DNA of 44,448 nucleotides from Deltaproteobacteria bacterium (GTDB taxonomy: Bacteria; Myxococcota_A; UBA9160; SMWR01), in contig PBYF01000018.1 in NCBI GenBank assembly GCA_002729515.1, forward strand, positions 1-44,448, in the 5' to 3' direction. How positions within the stretch are numbered: position 1 is the stretch's first letter; every line of letters starts with the position of its first letter. The translations under genes were made by a program, and so were the position numbers. Of this stretch, positions 32,963 to 40,869 are shown in pieces. Under the pieces are notes generated by a model. The model was not told the origin of the DNA, made no database searches, and worked only from the letters and a program-made list of their open reading frames with translations.

Positions 32963-35704
32963 TCAGCTACAGCCGCTTGTGCTCCCGCAGTTGGGACATT
33001 TGTAACAAGCACCGTTGCGGATCATGATCGAGCCGCAATCGCTACAGCTCGGTGCGTCGGCCTGGTTGATCATGGCGTAGGCTCCCACCGGATCGCCTGC
33101 GCCACCGGCCACAGCCGCCAGCTCCGGCCTTCGATCGGACTCGCCATCGAGTCCCGCCGCCTCCGCGTCGGTCTCCTGCTCGTCGTCCACCACCGGCTCA
33201 CCCTGGAGAAAACGGTTTCCGAGGAACCGAAAAACATAGTCCATCACCGACTTGGCGATCGGGATCTCGCGGTTGTTCGTGAAACCTGCAGGTTCGAAGC
33301 GGGTGTGACTGAACTTGTCCACCAGCGTCTTGAGCGGAACGCGGTACTGGAGCGCGATTGACGTCATGGTCGCGATCGTGTCCATCAGGCCGGAGACCGT
33401 GCTGCCCTCCTTCGCCATGCGCAGGAAGATCTCACCGGGCTGCCCGTCTTCGTAGAGGCCCACCGTCAGATAGCCCTCGTGACCTGCAATCGAGAACTTG
33501 TGGGTGACGGCGCTGCGCTCGTCGGGGAGCTTCAGTCGCACCGGCCGGAGGGCGTCGGTTTCGGTCTTCTTCTCTTCATTCCTACCGGCGTTGAGCGGCT
33601 GGGTGCGCTTGCTGCCATCGCGGTACACAGCCAATGCCTTGAGGCCGAGCCTCCAGCCTTCGATATAAGCCTGGGTGATGTCGTCGACGCTGGCGTCTTC
33701 CGGCAGGTTCACGGTCTTGCTGATCGCTCCCGACAGGAAGGGCTGCACGGCGCCCATCATCCGCAGGTGACCCATCCACTTTATGCTGCGGCTCCCGTTG
33801 ACGGGGCGGAACGCACAGTCGAAGACCGACAGGTGCTTTTCGTGCAGCCCCGGTGCTCCCTCGATCGTCTCGTGCTCGTCCAAGTAAGCGGTAATCGCGT
33901 CGACCTCGTCCGCGGCGTAGCCGAGGCGACCGAGCGCCATCGCAACCGTATTGTTCACGATCTTGAGCAACCCGCCGCCAACGAGCTTCTTGTACTTGAT
34001 GAGAGCGATGTCCGGCTCCACACCGGTGGTATCGCAGTCCATCATGAACGCGATCGTTCCCGTAGGAGCGAGAACCGTGACCTGGGCATTCTTGAAGCCG
34101 TGCCGGCGCCCTGCGGCGAGGGCCGCCGCCCAACTCTCGCGGGCCGCGTCGAGCAGATCCACCTGCACGCCGGAGCTGGGAACCGCGTCCGCCGCGGCCT
34201 TGTGCATACCCACCACTTCCAGGAAGGATTTTCGGTTGACCCGGTAGCGCGAGAACGGACCCATCGCCTCTGCAATTTCGGCCGAGGCCAGGTAGGCCTG
34301 TCCACACATGAGTGACGTCAGCGCAGCCGCCACGTTCCGGCCGGCGTCACTGTCATAGGGCAGGCCCGACGCCATCAGCAGGGCCCCGAGATTGGCATAG
34401 CCGAGACCGAGCGTGCGGAACAGGTGACTGTTTCGCTCGATCGCGGGAGTGGGATACGCGGCGTGATCGACCATGATCTCCTGGCTGAGGATCGTGATGG
34501 CCACCGCCCGCCGGTACGATTCCACGTCGAATCGACCGTCCTCGTCGAGGAACTGCATCAGGTTCAAGCTCGCCAGGTTGCACGCCGTGTCGTCCAGGAA
34601 CATGTACTCGGAACAGGGATTGCTCGCGTTGATGCGACCCGAAGCCTTGACCGTGTTCCAGCGATTGATGGTGGTGTCGTACTGGACACCGGGATCTCCG
34701 CAGACGTGGGTCGCCTCGGCCATCGCATGGAGGATTTCCCGCGCCTTGTAGTTGTCACAGGAATTGCCTGTCAGCACCTCGTGAGTCTGCCAGTCGCCGT
34801 CCGAGAGCACGCCGTGCATGAACGAGTCGGTGACCCGCACCGAGTGATTGGCGTTCTGGAAGAACACCGAGTCGTAGGCGCCGCCCGGAGCGTTGAAGCC
34901 ACCGTCGTAGCCCTGGTCGATGAGCGCCCAGGCCTTCTTCTCCTCCGCGGCCTTGCAGTGGATGAACTCCATGATGTCCGGGTGATCGGTGTCCAGGATC
35001 ACCATCTTCGCGGCACGGCGGGTCTTGCCGCCGCTCTTGATCACGCCGGCAAAGGCGTCGAAGCCCTTCATGAAAGAGACCGGACCCGACGCAACTCCGC
35101 CGCCCGCGAGATTCTCCTTCGAGGAGCGGATCTTCGAGAGGTTCGACCCTGCGCCCGAGCCGCCCTTGAATAACATCGCCTCGGTCTTGGCGAGATCCAT
35201 GATCGAAGTCATGGTGTCGTCTACCGAGTTGATGAAGCAGGCACTCGCCTGCTGGGGTGTGTCTTCGATCCCGAGGTTGAACCACACGGGACTGTTGAAG
35301 GCCATCCGCTGCGTCACCAGGATGTGCTTGAGCTCATCGCGGTAGGCGTCGCGATCCTCATCCGTACGGAAGTAGCCCGAAGCCTCGCCCCACTCCACGA
35401 TGCGGCCGACCACGCGCCCGATGAGCTGCTTGACGCTGTATTCGCGCTCAGGTGTACCGATGTGACCGCGGAAGTACTTGGAGACGACGACATTGGTCGC
35501 GAGTTGGGACCACGCCTTCGGAACCTCGACGTCGGTCTGCTCGAAGACGACCTCGCCCTGATCATCGGTGATCCTGGCATTGCGCAGTTGCCACTCGACC
35601 CCATCGAACGGGTCCTCACCCGACCGGGTGAAATGTCGGGGAATCGAAAGCCCCTTCGGCTTGCGTTTCTCGCGGCGACGACCGCTCCTCGCGGTGGCAC
35701 TCAT
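32963..35704 (-). CDS. nrdJ: Adenosylcobalamin-dependent ribonucleotide reductase (class II)
   Basis: Class II NrdJ makes deoxyribonucleotides with or without oxygen, using vitamin B12 to form the thiyl radical. The 913 residues carry the RNR barrel segments FNSPVWFNLGI, ACFINSVDDTM, FKGGSGAGSNLSKIRS, NPCSEYMFLDDTACNLASLN and APTGTIAFMMDCDTTGVEPD. They end in a zinc-ribbon (CSDCGSIMIRNGACYKCPNC) typical of long NrdJ proteins. ATG 35704 was chosen, with AGGAG about 11 bases upstream. No nrdAB or nrdD is in the window. The leader of about 600 bases is discussed separately. Confidence 0.97.
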   Translation of the reverse strand: MSATARSGRRREKRKPKGLSIPRHFTRSGEDPFDGVEWQLRNARITDDQGEVVFEQTDVEVPKAWSQLATNVVVSKYFRGHIGTPEREYSVKQLIGRVVGRIVEWGEASGYFRTDEDRDAYRDELKHILVTQRMAFNSPVWFNLGIEDTPQQASACFINSVDDTMTSIMDLAKTEAMLFKGGSGAGSNLSKIRSSKENLAGGGVASGPVSFMKGFDAFAGVIKSGGKTRRAAKMVILDTDHPDIMEFIHCKAAEEKKAWALIDQGYDGGFNAPGGAYDSVFFQNANHSVRVTDSFMHGVLSDGDWQTHEVLTGNSCDNYKAREILHAMAEATHVCGDPGVQYDTTINRWNTVKASGRINASNPCSEYMFLDDTACNLASLNLMQFLDEDGRFDVESYRRAVAITILSQEIMVDHAAYPTPAIERNSHLFRTLGLGYANLGALLMASGLPYDSDAGRNVAAALTSLMCGQAYLASAEIAEAMGPFSRYRVNRKSFLEVVGMHKAAADAVPSSGVQVDLLDAARESWAAALAAGRRHGFKNAQVTVLAPTGTIAFMMDCDTTGVEPDIALIKYKKLVGGGLLKIVNNTVAMALGRLGYAADEVDAITAYLDEHETIEGAPGLHEKHLSVFDCAFRPVNGSRSIKWMGHLRMMGAVQPFLSGAISKTVNLPEDASVDDITQAYIEGWRLGLKALAVYRDGSKRTQPLNAGRNEEKKTETDALRPVRLKLPDERSAVTHKFSIAGHEGYLTVGLYEDGQPGEIFLRMAKEGSTVSGLMDTIATMTSIALQYRVPLKTLVDKFSHTRFEPAGFTNNREIPIAKSVMDYVFRFLGNRFLQGEPVVDDEQETDAEAAGLDGESDRRPELAAVAGGAGDPVGAYAMINQADAPSCSDCGSIMIRNGACYKCPNCGSTSGCS

Positions 35705-35956
35705 CCCCTGGTTCGCTCCTACCGTGCCCCGCGATTCCGTGGTCGGCGTCCCGTTCACCTTTCCCCCTGGCGTGGAAGTCCTTCTGACCGCCACTTTTGT
35801 CCGCCCTTGGATCGAATCTCGGTGCCCCACCTGGCCACCGATAGCTATGTGCCCTCCCGAATGCGCGAATCTGCGATGGGCGCCTCAGACACGCGCCGGC
35901 GTTGGAGACGAAACGCCCACCCCGGTGCGACTTCTGTTTGCCGCAAAGGGTCGGGC

Positions 35957-35999
35957 AAAAAATCCCGGAGACGAGAGAGGCCCCGGTACGTCCGGGGCC
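35957..35999 (-). terminator. Overlapping hairpins with U-tract in front of nrdJ
   Basis: On the minus strand a perfect 8-bp hairpin GGCCCCGG/CCGGGGCC (35999-35979, five-base loop) overlaps an alternative stem CCCGGA (35996-35991)/TCCGGG (35969-35964), which is followed by ATTTTTT (35963-35957). The two stems exclude each other, an attenuator-like arrangement. It may instead simply terminate transcripts coming from the F420 reductase gene 300 bases upstream. Confidence 0.4.
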
Positions 36000-36151
36000 C
36001 CCGAGCGAGGTTCAGGTCCTCCATCCCGTTCCAAGCTCGCTTCCCTCCAACGACCGCCTGTTTCAAAGAAACCCCCCAGGCCGCCAGAGGGACATGTCTC
36101 ATCCCCAACCGGGCTTCTTACAACCGGCAGTCGGGGGTGTCAACACGAAAC

Positions 36152-36167
36152 CCACAAAATATGGCGG
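36152..36167 (-). promoter_or_regulatory. NrdR-box-like site
   Basis: The minus strand reads CCGCCATATTTTGTGG, 11 of 16 matches to the NrdR consensus acaCwAtATaTwGtGt with the CnATATnTTGTG core kept. A second site of similar strength (TCTCCATATCTTATGT) lies at 36272-36287, 120 bases away, not the usual 31-32. NrdR represses ribonucleotide reductase genes, so the place is right, but the match is imperfect. Confidence 0.3.
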
Positions 36168-36302
36168 TTCAAGGACGTGAAGGGCACAACCCCTTGAGTC
36201 TCATACCGATTCCAGAATACCGGTTCTCGAAACCCGCTGCAGCCGGTGTGCCCCGGAATTGCCCAGCAGCAACATAAGATATGGAGAAATAAGGGGTTTT
36301 GC

Positions 36303-36995
36303 CTATCTGCTCGAGTCGCTGTCCGGCAGGCCCGTGATTCGAATTCCGAGGCCCTCGGAGACCTTGTAGCGAGCGTTGAGACCGATGAGCAGCGCGGTGA
36401 TCGCCTCGACGATGCGCGCATTTGCCAACGGCCCCGCGTTTACGGCCCTCAGGCCCGGAACCAGTTCGCACAGTTCCATCACGCGCTCGCGGGGCACCCT
36501 GGCGCCGGAGACCAGCACGTCGCAGTCGACTTGCTCCGCCAGGTGCTGAAGACGCTGCGCCGGGACATTCTGGAAGGCCGAAACGACCTGAACCCCGGCG
36601 GGAACCAGGCTCTTCACGAGTTCTGCGCACGAGCCCTGCCAGATTCCAACGGTGCGAACGGCACCGTCGCCGATCGCGGTCGCCAGCGGCACGCCCATCG
36701 AGACGACGATCTGACCCTCGGCCAGGTTGTCGCGGATGCCCTTCACCGTGCTCGCGAAATGCTCGAAGGGGACCGAGAGGATCACGATGGGTGCGCGTCC
36801 AGCAGCGTCCTCGTTGACCAGGCCCTCGACTTCGCCGTCCGGGATCTCCTTGCGAACCGCAGCGGCGGCCTCCTCGGCACGCTCGAGTTTCCGGGAGCCG
36901 ATCACGACCGGGCGGCCCGCCTTCGCAAAGCGCAGGGCCAGACCGAGCCCCTGGTCCCCCGTCCCGCCGAGGATGGCAATGGCGTCCTGACGCAT
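36303..36995 (-). CDS. npdG: NADPH-dependent F420 reductase
   Basis: A 230-residue Rossmann protein of the FNO/NpdG family, which moves hydride between NADPH and coenzyme F420. It starts AIAILGGTGDQGLGLALRFA (nucleotide site), then VVIGSRKLERAEEAA, which recognises the NADPH 2'-phosphate, VILSVPFEHFASTV, VVSAFQNVPAQRL, CDVLVSGARVPRERVMELC and NAGPLANARIVEAITALLIGLN. The ATG 36995 has GGAG seven bases upstream; the longer frame opposite DUF971 is rejected. It implies F420 use by this organism. Divergent from the DUF971 gene by 33 bases. Confidence 0.9.
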   Translation of the reverse strand: MRQDAIAILGGTGDQGLGLALRFAKAGRPVVIGSRKLERAEEAAAAVRKEIPDGEVEGLVNEDAAGRAPIVILSVPFEHFASTVKGIRDNLAEGQIVVSMGVPLATAIGDGAVRTVGIWQGSCAELVKSLVPAGVQVVSAFQNVPAQRLQHLAEQVDCDVLVSGARVPRERVMELCELVPGLRAVNAGPLANARIVEAITALLIGLNARYKVSEGLGIRITGLPDSDSSR

Positions 36996-37028
36996 GCCGT
37001 TCTCCGAGAAAGGGTGCAGACTAGCGCA

Positions 37029-37352
37029 GTGGACCAGCAGCTGGCGCACGACGATCCGCGGTATCGGCCCACGCAAATCCGGCAGACCGGGCCCCGCACC
37101 CTGGCGATCGTCTGGGGCGACGAACGCGAGAGCCGGTACGCGGTGCGCACCCTGCGCCTCGCGTGCGCCTGTGCGAACTGCGTCGACGAGTGGACCGGCG
37201 CGAACCGCCTCGATCCGGCGAGCATTCCCGAAGACGTGCACCCGGTCCGCATTGAGCCCATCGGGCGCTATGCGATCCAGATCCACTGGAGTGACGGCCA
37301 CGACACGGGGATCTATGCCTATCGACGTTTGCGGGAGCTGGACACGAACTGA
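37029..37352 (+). CDS. DUF971 domain protein
   Basis: A 107-residue protein with the DUF971 fold, named for its similarity to the N-terminus of gamma-butyrobetaine hydroxylases. It shows PTQIRQTGPRTLAIVWGD, LRLACACANCVDEWTG (Cys46, 48 and 51) and PIGRYAIQIHWSDGHDTGIY, all family marks; the Cys set probably binds zinc. Stand-alone members often sit near Mrp/ApbC iron-sulfur genes, but none is visible here. GTG 37029 is the only start close to the domain. The role is unknown. Confidence 0.85.
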   Translation: MDQQLAHDDPRYRPTQIRQTGPRTLAIVWGDERESRYAVRTLRLACACANCVDEWTGANRLDPASIPEDVHPVRIEPIGRYAIQIHWSDGHDTGIYAYRRLRELDTN

Positions 37353-37468
37353 CGCGAATCGAGCCGAACCGCGTGGATGGCCCGGAGCCACCCGCGGACA
37401 CCGTGCACCAGCGAGTTCGGCGAGAGACACGTGGCCCTCACGGGAATGCGATTCTAAGCTCGGTGGCC

Positions 37469-38233
37469 ATGGCGCTCGACTTCGAAGCGATCTGCGTCGC
37501 AGCCGAGGCCGCCGCCGACGCGGCGCGGGGTGAGACGCTGCCGCGCTTCCGACGCGTCGGCTTCGAGACCAAGGCCGACGGGTCGCCGGTCACCGAGGCG
37601 GACAAGGCGGCCGAACGTGCCATCCGGGCGACCCTCGGGGCTGCCTTCCCAGATTTTGGGATCCGGGGCGAGGAGTACGGCGGAGAGGCCGGGGGCGACC
37701 GTCCGCAGTGGCTGGTCGATCCCATCGACGGAACCATCGGCTTTTCCCGCGGCATCCCGCTCTTCACGACGCTGATCTCACTCATCGACGAGGGCGAACC
37801 GGTATTCGGGCTCATCGACTGCCCGGCGCTGGACGAACGCTACGTCGGCTGGAAGGGCGGCGGCTGTCGCCGCAACGGCGAGCCGACGCGCGTTTCCGAC
37901 GAATCGGATCCGCGCCGAGCGATCGTCTCCCACGGCGACCCGTTCTGCTTCGAACTCTGGGGCGCGATGCCCGTCTTCGAGCGTATGGCCCGCGAGTGCG
38001 CTCTGCTGCGGGGCTACACCGACGCCTTCGGCCACGCCCAGGTGCTCGGCGGGGGCATCGCCGCCATGGTCGACCTCCACTGCAACGCCTGGGACCTCGC
38101 TCCCGTCCAGGTCCTCGCTCCGGAAGCCGGTGGCCGCTGCGTCACCCTCCCCGAACGCGACGGCAAGCTCGGCGTCGTCTTCGGAAATCCCGAACTGGTC
38201 GAAACCCTGGCCGGCTGGTTCGAGGCCGGATAG
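37469..38233 (+). CDS. Inositol-monophosphatase-family phosphatase (histidinol-phosphatase-like)
   Basis: A 254-residue Mg-dependent phosphatase with all the fold motifs: IRGEEYGGE (Glu68/69), VDPIDGTIGFSRGIP (Asp84, Asp87) and NAWDLAPVQVLAPEAGG near the end, with the third Asp intact. The sequence VDPIDGT followed by F-S-R-G, and the length, are closest to HisN-type histidinol-phosphate phosphatases, though inositol or PAP phosphatase cannot be excluded. ATG 37469 has GGTGG four bases upstream. It lies 116 bases after the DUF971 gene. Confidence 0.85.
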   Translation: MALDFEAICVAAEAAADAARGETLPRFRRVGFETKADGSPVTEADKAAERAIRATLGAAFPDFGIRGEEYGGEAGGDRPQWLVDPIDGTIGFSRGIPLFTTLISLIDEGEPVFGLIDCPALDERYVGWKGGGCRRNGEPTRVSDESDPRRAIVSHGDPFCFELWGAMPVFERMARECALLRGYTDAFGHAQVLGGGIAAMVDLHCNAWDLAPVQVLAPEAGGRCVTLPERDGKLGVVFGNPELVETLAGWFEAG

Positions 38234-38251
38234 CACGGACTGCTCGCCGGA

Positions 38252-38371
38252 TTCGCGGCCCGGGCACCCGTTGCGTGCTTCGCGGCCCGGGCACCCGTTG
38301 CGTGCTTCGCGGCCCGGGCACCCGTTGCGTGCTTCGCGGCCCGGGCACCCGTTGCGTGCTTCGCGGCCCGG
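38252..38371. repeat. 27-bp tandem repeat, 4.4 copies
   Basis: Four identical head-to-tail 27-base units (38252-38278, 38279-38305, 38306-38332, 38333-38359) and a 12-base partial fifth. There are no spacers, so this is not CRISPR. Each unit contains the palindrome GCCCGGGC. It lies between the ends of the phosphatase gene and the cupredoxin gene, which converge, and could act as a transcription barrier; it is not coding. Confidence 0.97.
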
Positions 38372-38422
38372 CGAAATACCCGATCGCAGGGCCGATGAAC
38401 GAAAGAACCCGCCCGCCGCGGT

Positions 38423-38872
38423 CTAATCTTCGACCACCAGCAGCCGAGCGCTGCGGTGGGGCGGATGCAGCTGGCAATGGACCGGGTAGATCCCGGGCTG
38501 CATAGCCGGCAACTCGACCCGGTGCTCCTCCCCAGCCGGCAACACCGCGTGGATCTCGGCCGCGTCGATAGCGAAACCGTGAGGTGTATCGGTCGTGTTG
38601 AAGATCGAGAGCGTCTGAGGCTTCCCGGCCCCCACCACGATCGTCGAGGGGATGAAGACGTTCTTCCCCTGCACGTTCGTGCTCACGATCTCGACCACGT
38701 CCGGAGCACCCTGCGACTGGCCAGCTGCGCTCTCGCGATGTTCCGCCGCCGCAGGCAAAGCGACGAGGCACACCATCTGGACGACGAGGCACACCATCTG
38801 GACGACGGGGCACACCATCTGGACGACGAGGCACACCATCTGGGCACCTGCGATGAGTGAACTGCGGATCAA
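38423..38872 (-). CDS. Secreted cupredoxin with repeat-expanded signal peptide
   Basis: A 149-residue periplasmic blue-copper-like protein. The mature domain has NVFIPSTIVVGAGKPQTLSI, DTPHGFAI (His98), then PAMQPGIYPVHCQLHPPHRS with Cys133, His136 and His139, the type-1/CuA-like ligand cluster. The start is TTG 38872, with GGAAGG seven bases upstream. Removing the repeats leaves an ordinary signal peptide (MIRSSLIAGAQMVCLVAL then PAAA). Here a 7-residue unit QMVCLVV is present four times (residues 11-38), making the hydrophobic core about 35 residues. Whether this is still cleaved or becomes a membrane anchor is open. It is divergent from the acyl-CoA dehydrogenase. Confidence 0.8.
   Translation of the reverse strand: MIRSSLIAGAQMVCLVVQMVCPVVQMVCLVVQMVCLVALPAAAEHRESAAGQSQGAPDVVEIVSTNVQGKNVFIPSTIVVGAGKPQTLSIFNTTDTPHGFAIDAAEIHAVLPAGEEHRVELPAMQPGIYPVHCQLHPPHRSARLLVVED
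38759..38842. repeat. 21-bp tandem repeat inside the cupredoxin signal peptide
   Basis: Four head-to-tail 21-base units. Those at 38780-38800, 38801-38821 and 38822-38842 differ by one base (Leu to Pro in the middle copy). The unit at 38759-38779 is slightly diverged at its outer end. All stay in frame with the gene on the minus strand. Confidence 0.95.
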
Positions 38873-38939
38873 TCGGATGCCTTCCGGTTGCGTTGGGCGC
38901 CACGCTATCTTACGCCACCCCCCGCAGGAAGGATTCCCC

Positions 38940-40589
38940 ATGACCGCACTTCCCACAGCCGACGAGGCCCGCCCGCTTCTCGAAGCCGCCGAATCCCTCG
39001 TTGCCCGGGCAGTGGAACAGGGGTCGGAAATCACCGGTGCCGGCCGCGCCATCGACGACCACCAGGTGCTCTCGGAGCGAGTTGCCTACGCCGCCACCCA
39101 GGCGCGCGCCGCCCGAGAGCTACTCCACTTCGCCGACGAGGCAAAACGCGAGGGCCGGGGGGGAGAGCTGCTCGAAGGTCTCGCCGCGGTGGGCGTCGCC
39201 GAGCAGGTGCGCGGCCTGCGCAACCGCCTGGAGCCCGCGATCGAAGACCTCGGACTCGACGACGCCGCCCTCGAAGAGAGCTTCTGTGCAGAGGTGCGCA
39301 CTCTGCTGCGCCGGATCGGTCACGAGTCGGTACTGCGCGAACTCGGACGCCGCGTCTGTGCGGCCCGGGGCCGCGAGACGCTGCCCCTCGAAGATCTCTT
39401 CGAGCAGGTGCGCCAGACGGTGCGCGATTTCGCAGAAAATGAGATCGCACCGCACGCCGAGCGCATCCACCGGCGCGACGAGCTCATCCCCGAGGAGTTC
39501 ATCTCGAAGATGGCCGAGCTGAGCTTCTTCGGTCTGTCCGTTCCCGAGGAGTACGGTGGCTCCGAGATGGGCAACCTGGCGATGATCCTCACCACCGAGG
39601 AGCTCTCCCGAGCCTCGCTGGCCGCGGCGGGCTCTCTCATCACGCGCCCGGAAATCCTGACGAAGGCCTTGCTCCAAGGGGGCACGGACGAGCAGAAACG
39701 GGCCTGGCTGCCCCGCATCGCCGCCGGCGAGGTAATGGTCGGGATCGCCGTCACCGAGCCGGACATCGGCAGCGACGTCGCCAGCGTGAAGTGCCGTGCG
39801 GAGCGGCGACGTGTCGAGGAACGCGACGTCTGGGTGATCAACGGCCCGAAGGCCTGGTGCACCTTCGCGGGACGCGCCGACGTGCTGGCAGTCCTGTGCC
39901 GCACCGATCCGGACCTCTCGCTCGCGGCGAAAGGTCTCTCCCTCTTCATCGTCCCAAAGGACTCCTTCGGGGGCCACGATTTCGAGATGAAGCAGTCCGG
40001 CGGCGGCCGGCTCGTCGGCAAGGCCGACGCGACGCCGGGCTATCGCGGCATGCACTCGTTCACCCTCAACTTCGAGGACTACGAGGTCCCGGCAGAAAAC
40101 CTGGTCGGCGGCGACGCGGGCGTCGGTCGCGGTTTCTACCTCCAGATGGCGGGCTTCGCGGCCGGGCGGCTCCAGACCGGCGGCCGAGCCTGCGGCCTGG
40201 CCCAGGCGGCGCTCGAAAAGACCGCGGAGTACGTGGTCGACCGCAGCCAGTTCGGCCGCGCCCTCTCCGAGTACCAGCTCACGCAATACACCCTGGGCCG
40301 CATGGCCGCCCTGCTCGCCGCGGCGCGCGCCATCACCTACGCGGCGGCGGCCGCCTTCGATGAAGACGAGCGCAAGGCCGCTCCGCTGGCAGCCCAGGCG
40401 AAGCTCCTGGCCTGCGACGTGGCGGTCGAGACCACGCAGCTGGGACAGCTCATGCACGGCGGCTGGGGCTACGCCGAGGAGTACCCCATCAGCCGCTACG
40501 TGGTCGACGCCCAGGTGCTGCCGATCTTCGAGGGCGTGAAGCCGATCCTGGAGCTGAAGGTCGTCGCGCGCAGCCTGTTCTCAGGCTGA
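38940..40589 (+). CDS. Acyl-CoA dehydrogenase with N-terminal extension (methylsuccinyl-CoA dehydrogenase-like)
   Basis: A 549-residue flavoenzyme. The acyl-CoA dehydrogenase core starts near residue 152 (FEQVRQTVRDFAENEIAPHA) and includes FFGLSVPEEYGGSEMGNLAM, GIAVTEPDIGSDVAS, INGPKAWCTFAGRADVLAV and QLGQLMHGGWGYAEEYPISR. The helical extension of about 150 residues and the total length are those of (2S)-methylsuccinyl-CoA dehydrogenase of the ethylmalonyl-CoA pathway. No other pathway gene is near, so the substrate is inferred. ATG has AGGAAGG upstream. Its electrons would go to ETF and the ETF-QO at 29.7 kb. Confidence 0.8.
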   Translation: MTALPTADEARPLLEAAESLVARAVEQGSEITGAGRAIDDHQVLSERVAYAATQARAARELLHFADEAKREGRGGELLEGLAAVGVAEQVRGLRNRLEPAIEDLGLDDAALEESFCAEVRTLLRRIGHESVLRELGRRVCAARGRETLPLEDLFEQVRQTVRDFAENEIAPHAERIHRRDELIPEEFISKMAELSFFGLSVPEEYGGSEMGNLAMILTTEELSRASLAAAGSLITRPEILTKALLQGGTDEQKRAWLPRIAAGEVMVGIAVTEPDIGSDVASVKCRAERRRVEERDVWVINGPKAWCTFAGRADVLAVLCRTDPDLSLAAKGLSLFIVPKDSFGGHDFEMKQSGGGRLVGKADATPGYRGMHSFTLNFEDYEVPAENLVGGDAGVGRGFYLQMAGFAAGRLQTGGRACGLAQAALEKTAEYVVDRSQFGRALSEYQLTQYTLGRMAALLAAARAITYAAAAAFDEDERKAAPLAAQAKLLACDVAVETTQLGQLMHGGWGYAEEYPISRYVVDAQVLPIFEGVKPILELKVVARSLFSG

Positions 40590-40856
40590 GCCACCCTTCT
40601 CGCGCTCCTCGCGGCGCTCGCGAATACCGCGAACGGTGAACCAGAGCGCGGCCAATGCGACGACCGGAAAGCCGATCCGGTTGAACCACAGGGTGCCCGA
40701 CTCGAGCATATGCTCGTCGGTGTTGATCCAGCCGTCATAGCCGAACCAGACCGCGAAGATCCATAGCAGCACCGGAAGGAACAACGGGTTATCGAAGGGA
40801 GTCTTCGGAGGCCCTTTCTCCTCCGGGTCTTCTTCACGCGACGCGCCGTCGGTCAT
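40581..40856 (-). CDS. Small two-helix membrane protein
   Basis: A 91-residue protein. An acidic N-terminus (MTDGASREEDPEEKG) is followed by helix 1 (PLFLPVLLWIFAVWFGYDGW), a short loop with NTDEHMLESGTLWFNR, helix 2 (IGFPVVALAALWFTVRGI) and a charged Arg/Glu tail. I recognise no family. ATG 40856 lacks a good Shine-Dalgarno; a GTG at 40892 would overlap the upstream permease. It follows the permease by 13 bases and overlaps the acyl-CoA dehydrogenase end by nine bases. Confidence 0.6.
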   Translation of the reverse strand: MTDGASREEDPEEKGPPKTPFDNPLFLPVLLWIFAVWFGYDGWINTDEHMLESGTLWFNRIGFPVVALAALWFTVRGIRERREEREKGGSA

Positions 40857-40869
40857 AGCGTCAACATAG

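Larger units (their letters stand above)
35705..36302. other. Long non-coding region upstream of nrdJ
   Basis: About 600 bases without a supported gene. They hold the overlapping hairpins at 35957-35999 and two NrdR-box-like sequences (36152-36167, 36272-36287). I see no tRNA, and no cobalamin riboswitch that I can identify by eye. Small frames here have stop-rich shadows and no motif. Confidence 0.5.

Noticed and set aside
32890..33030. Short plus-strand frame starting MRQNPPRSPAPL after a GGAG
   Set aside because: It runs antisense into the 3' end of nrdJ, has no family similarity, and is under 50 codons.
38252..38842. The two repeat arrays as a CRISPR locus
   Set aside because: The units are directly adjacent with no spacers, there are no cas genes, and one array is inside a coding sequence.
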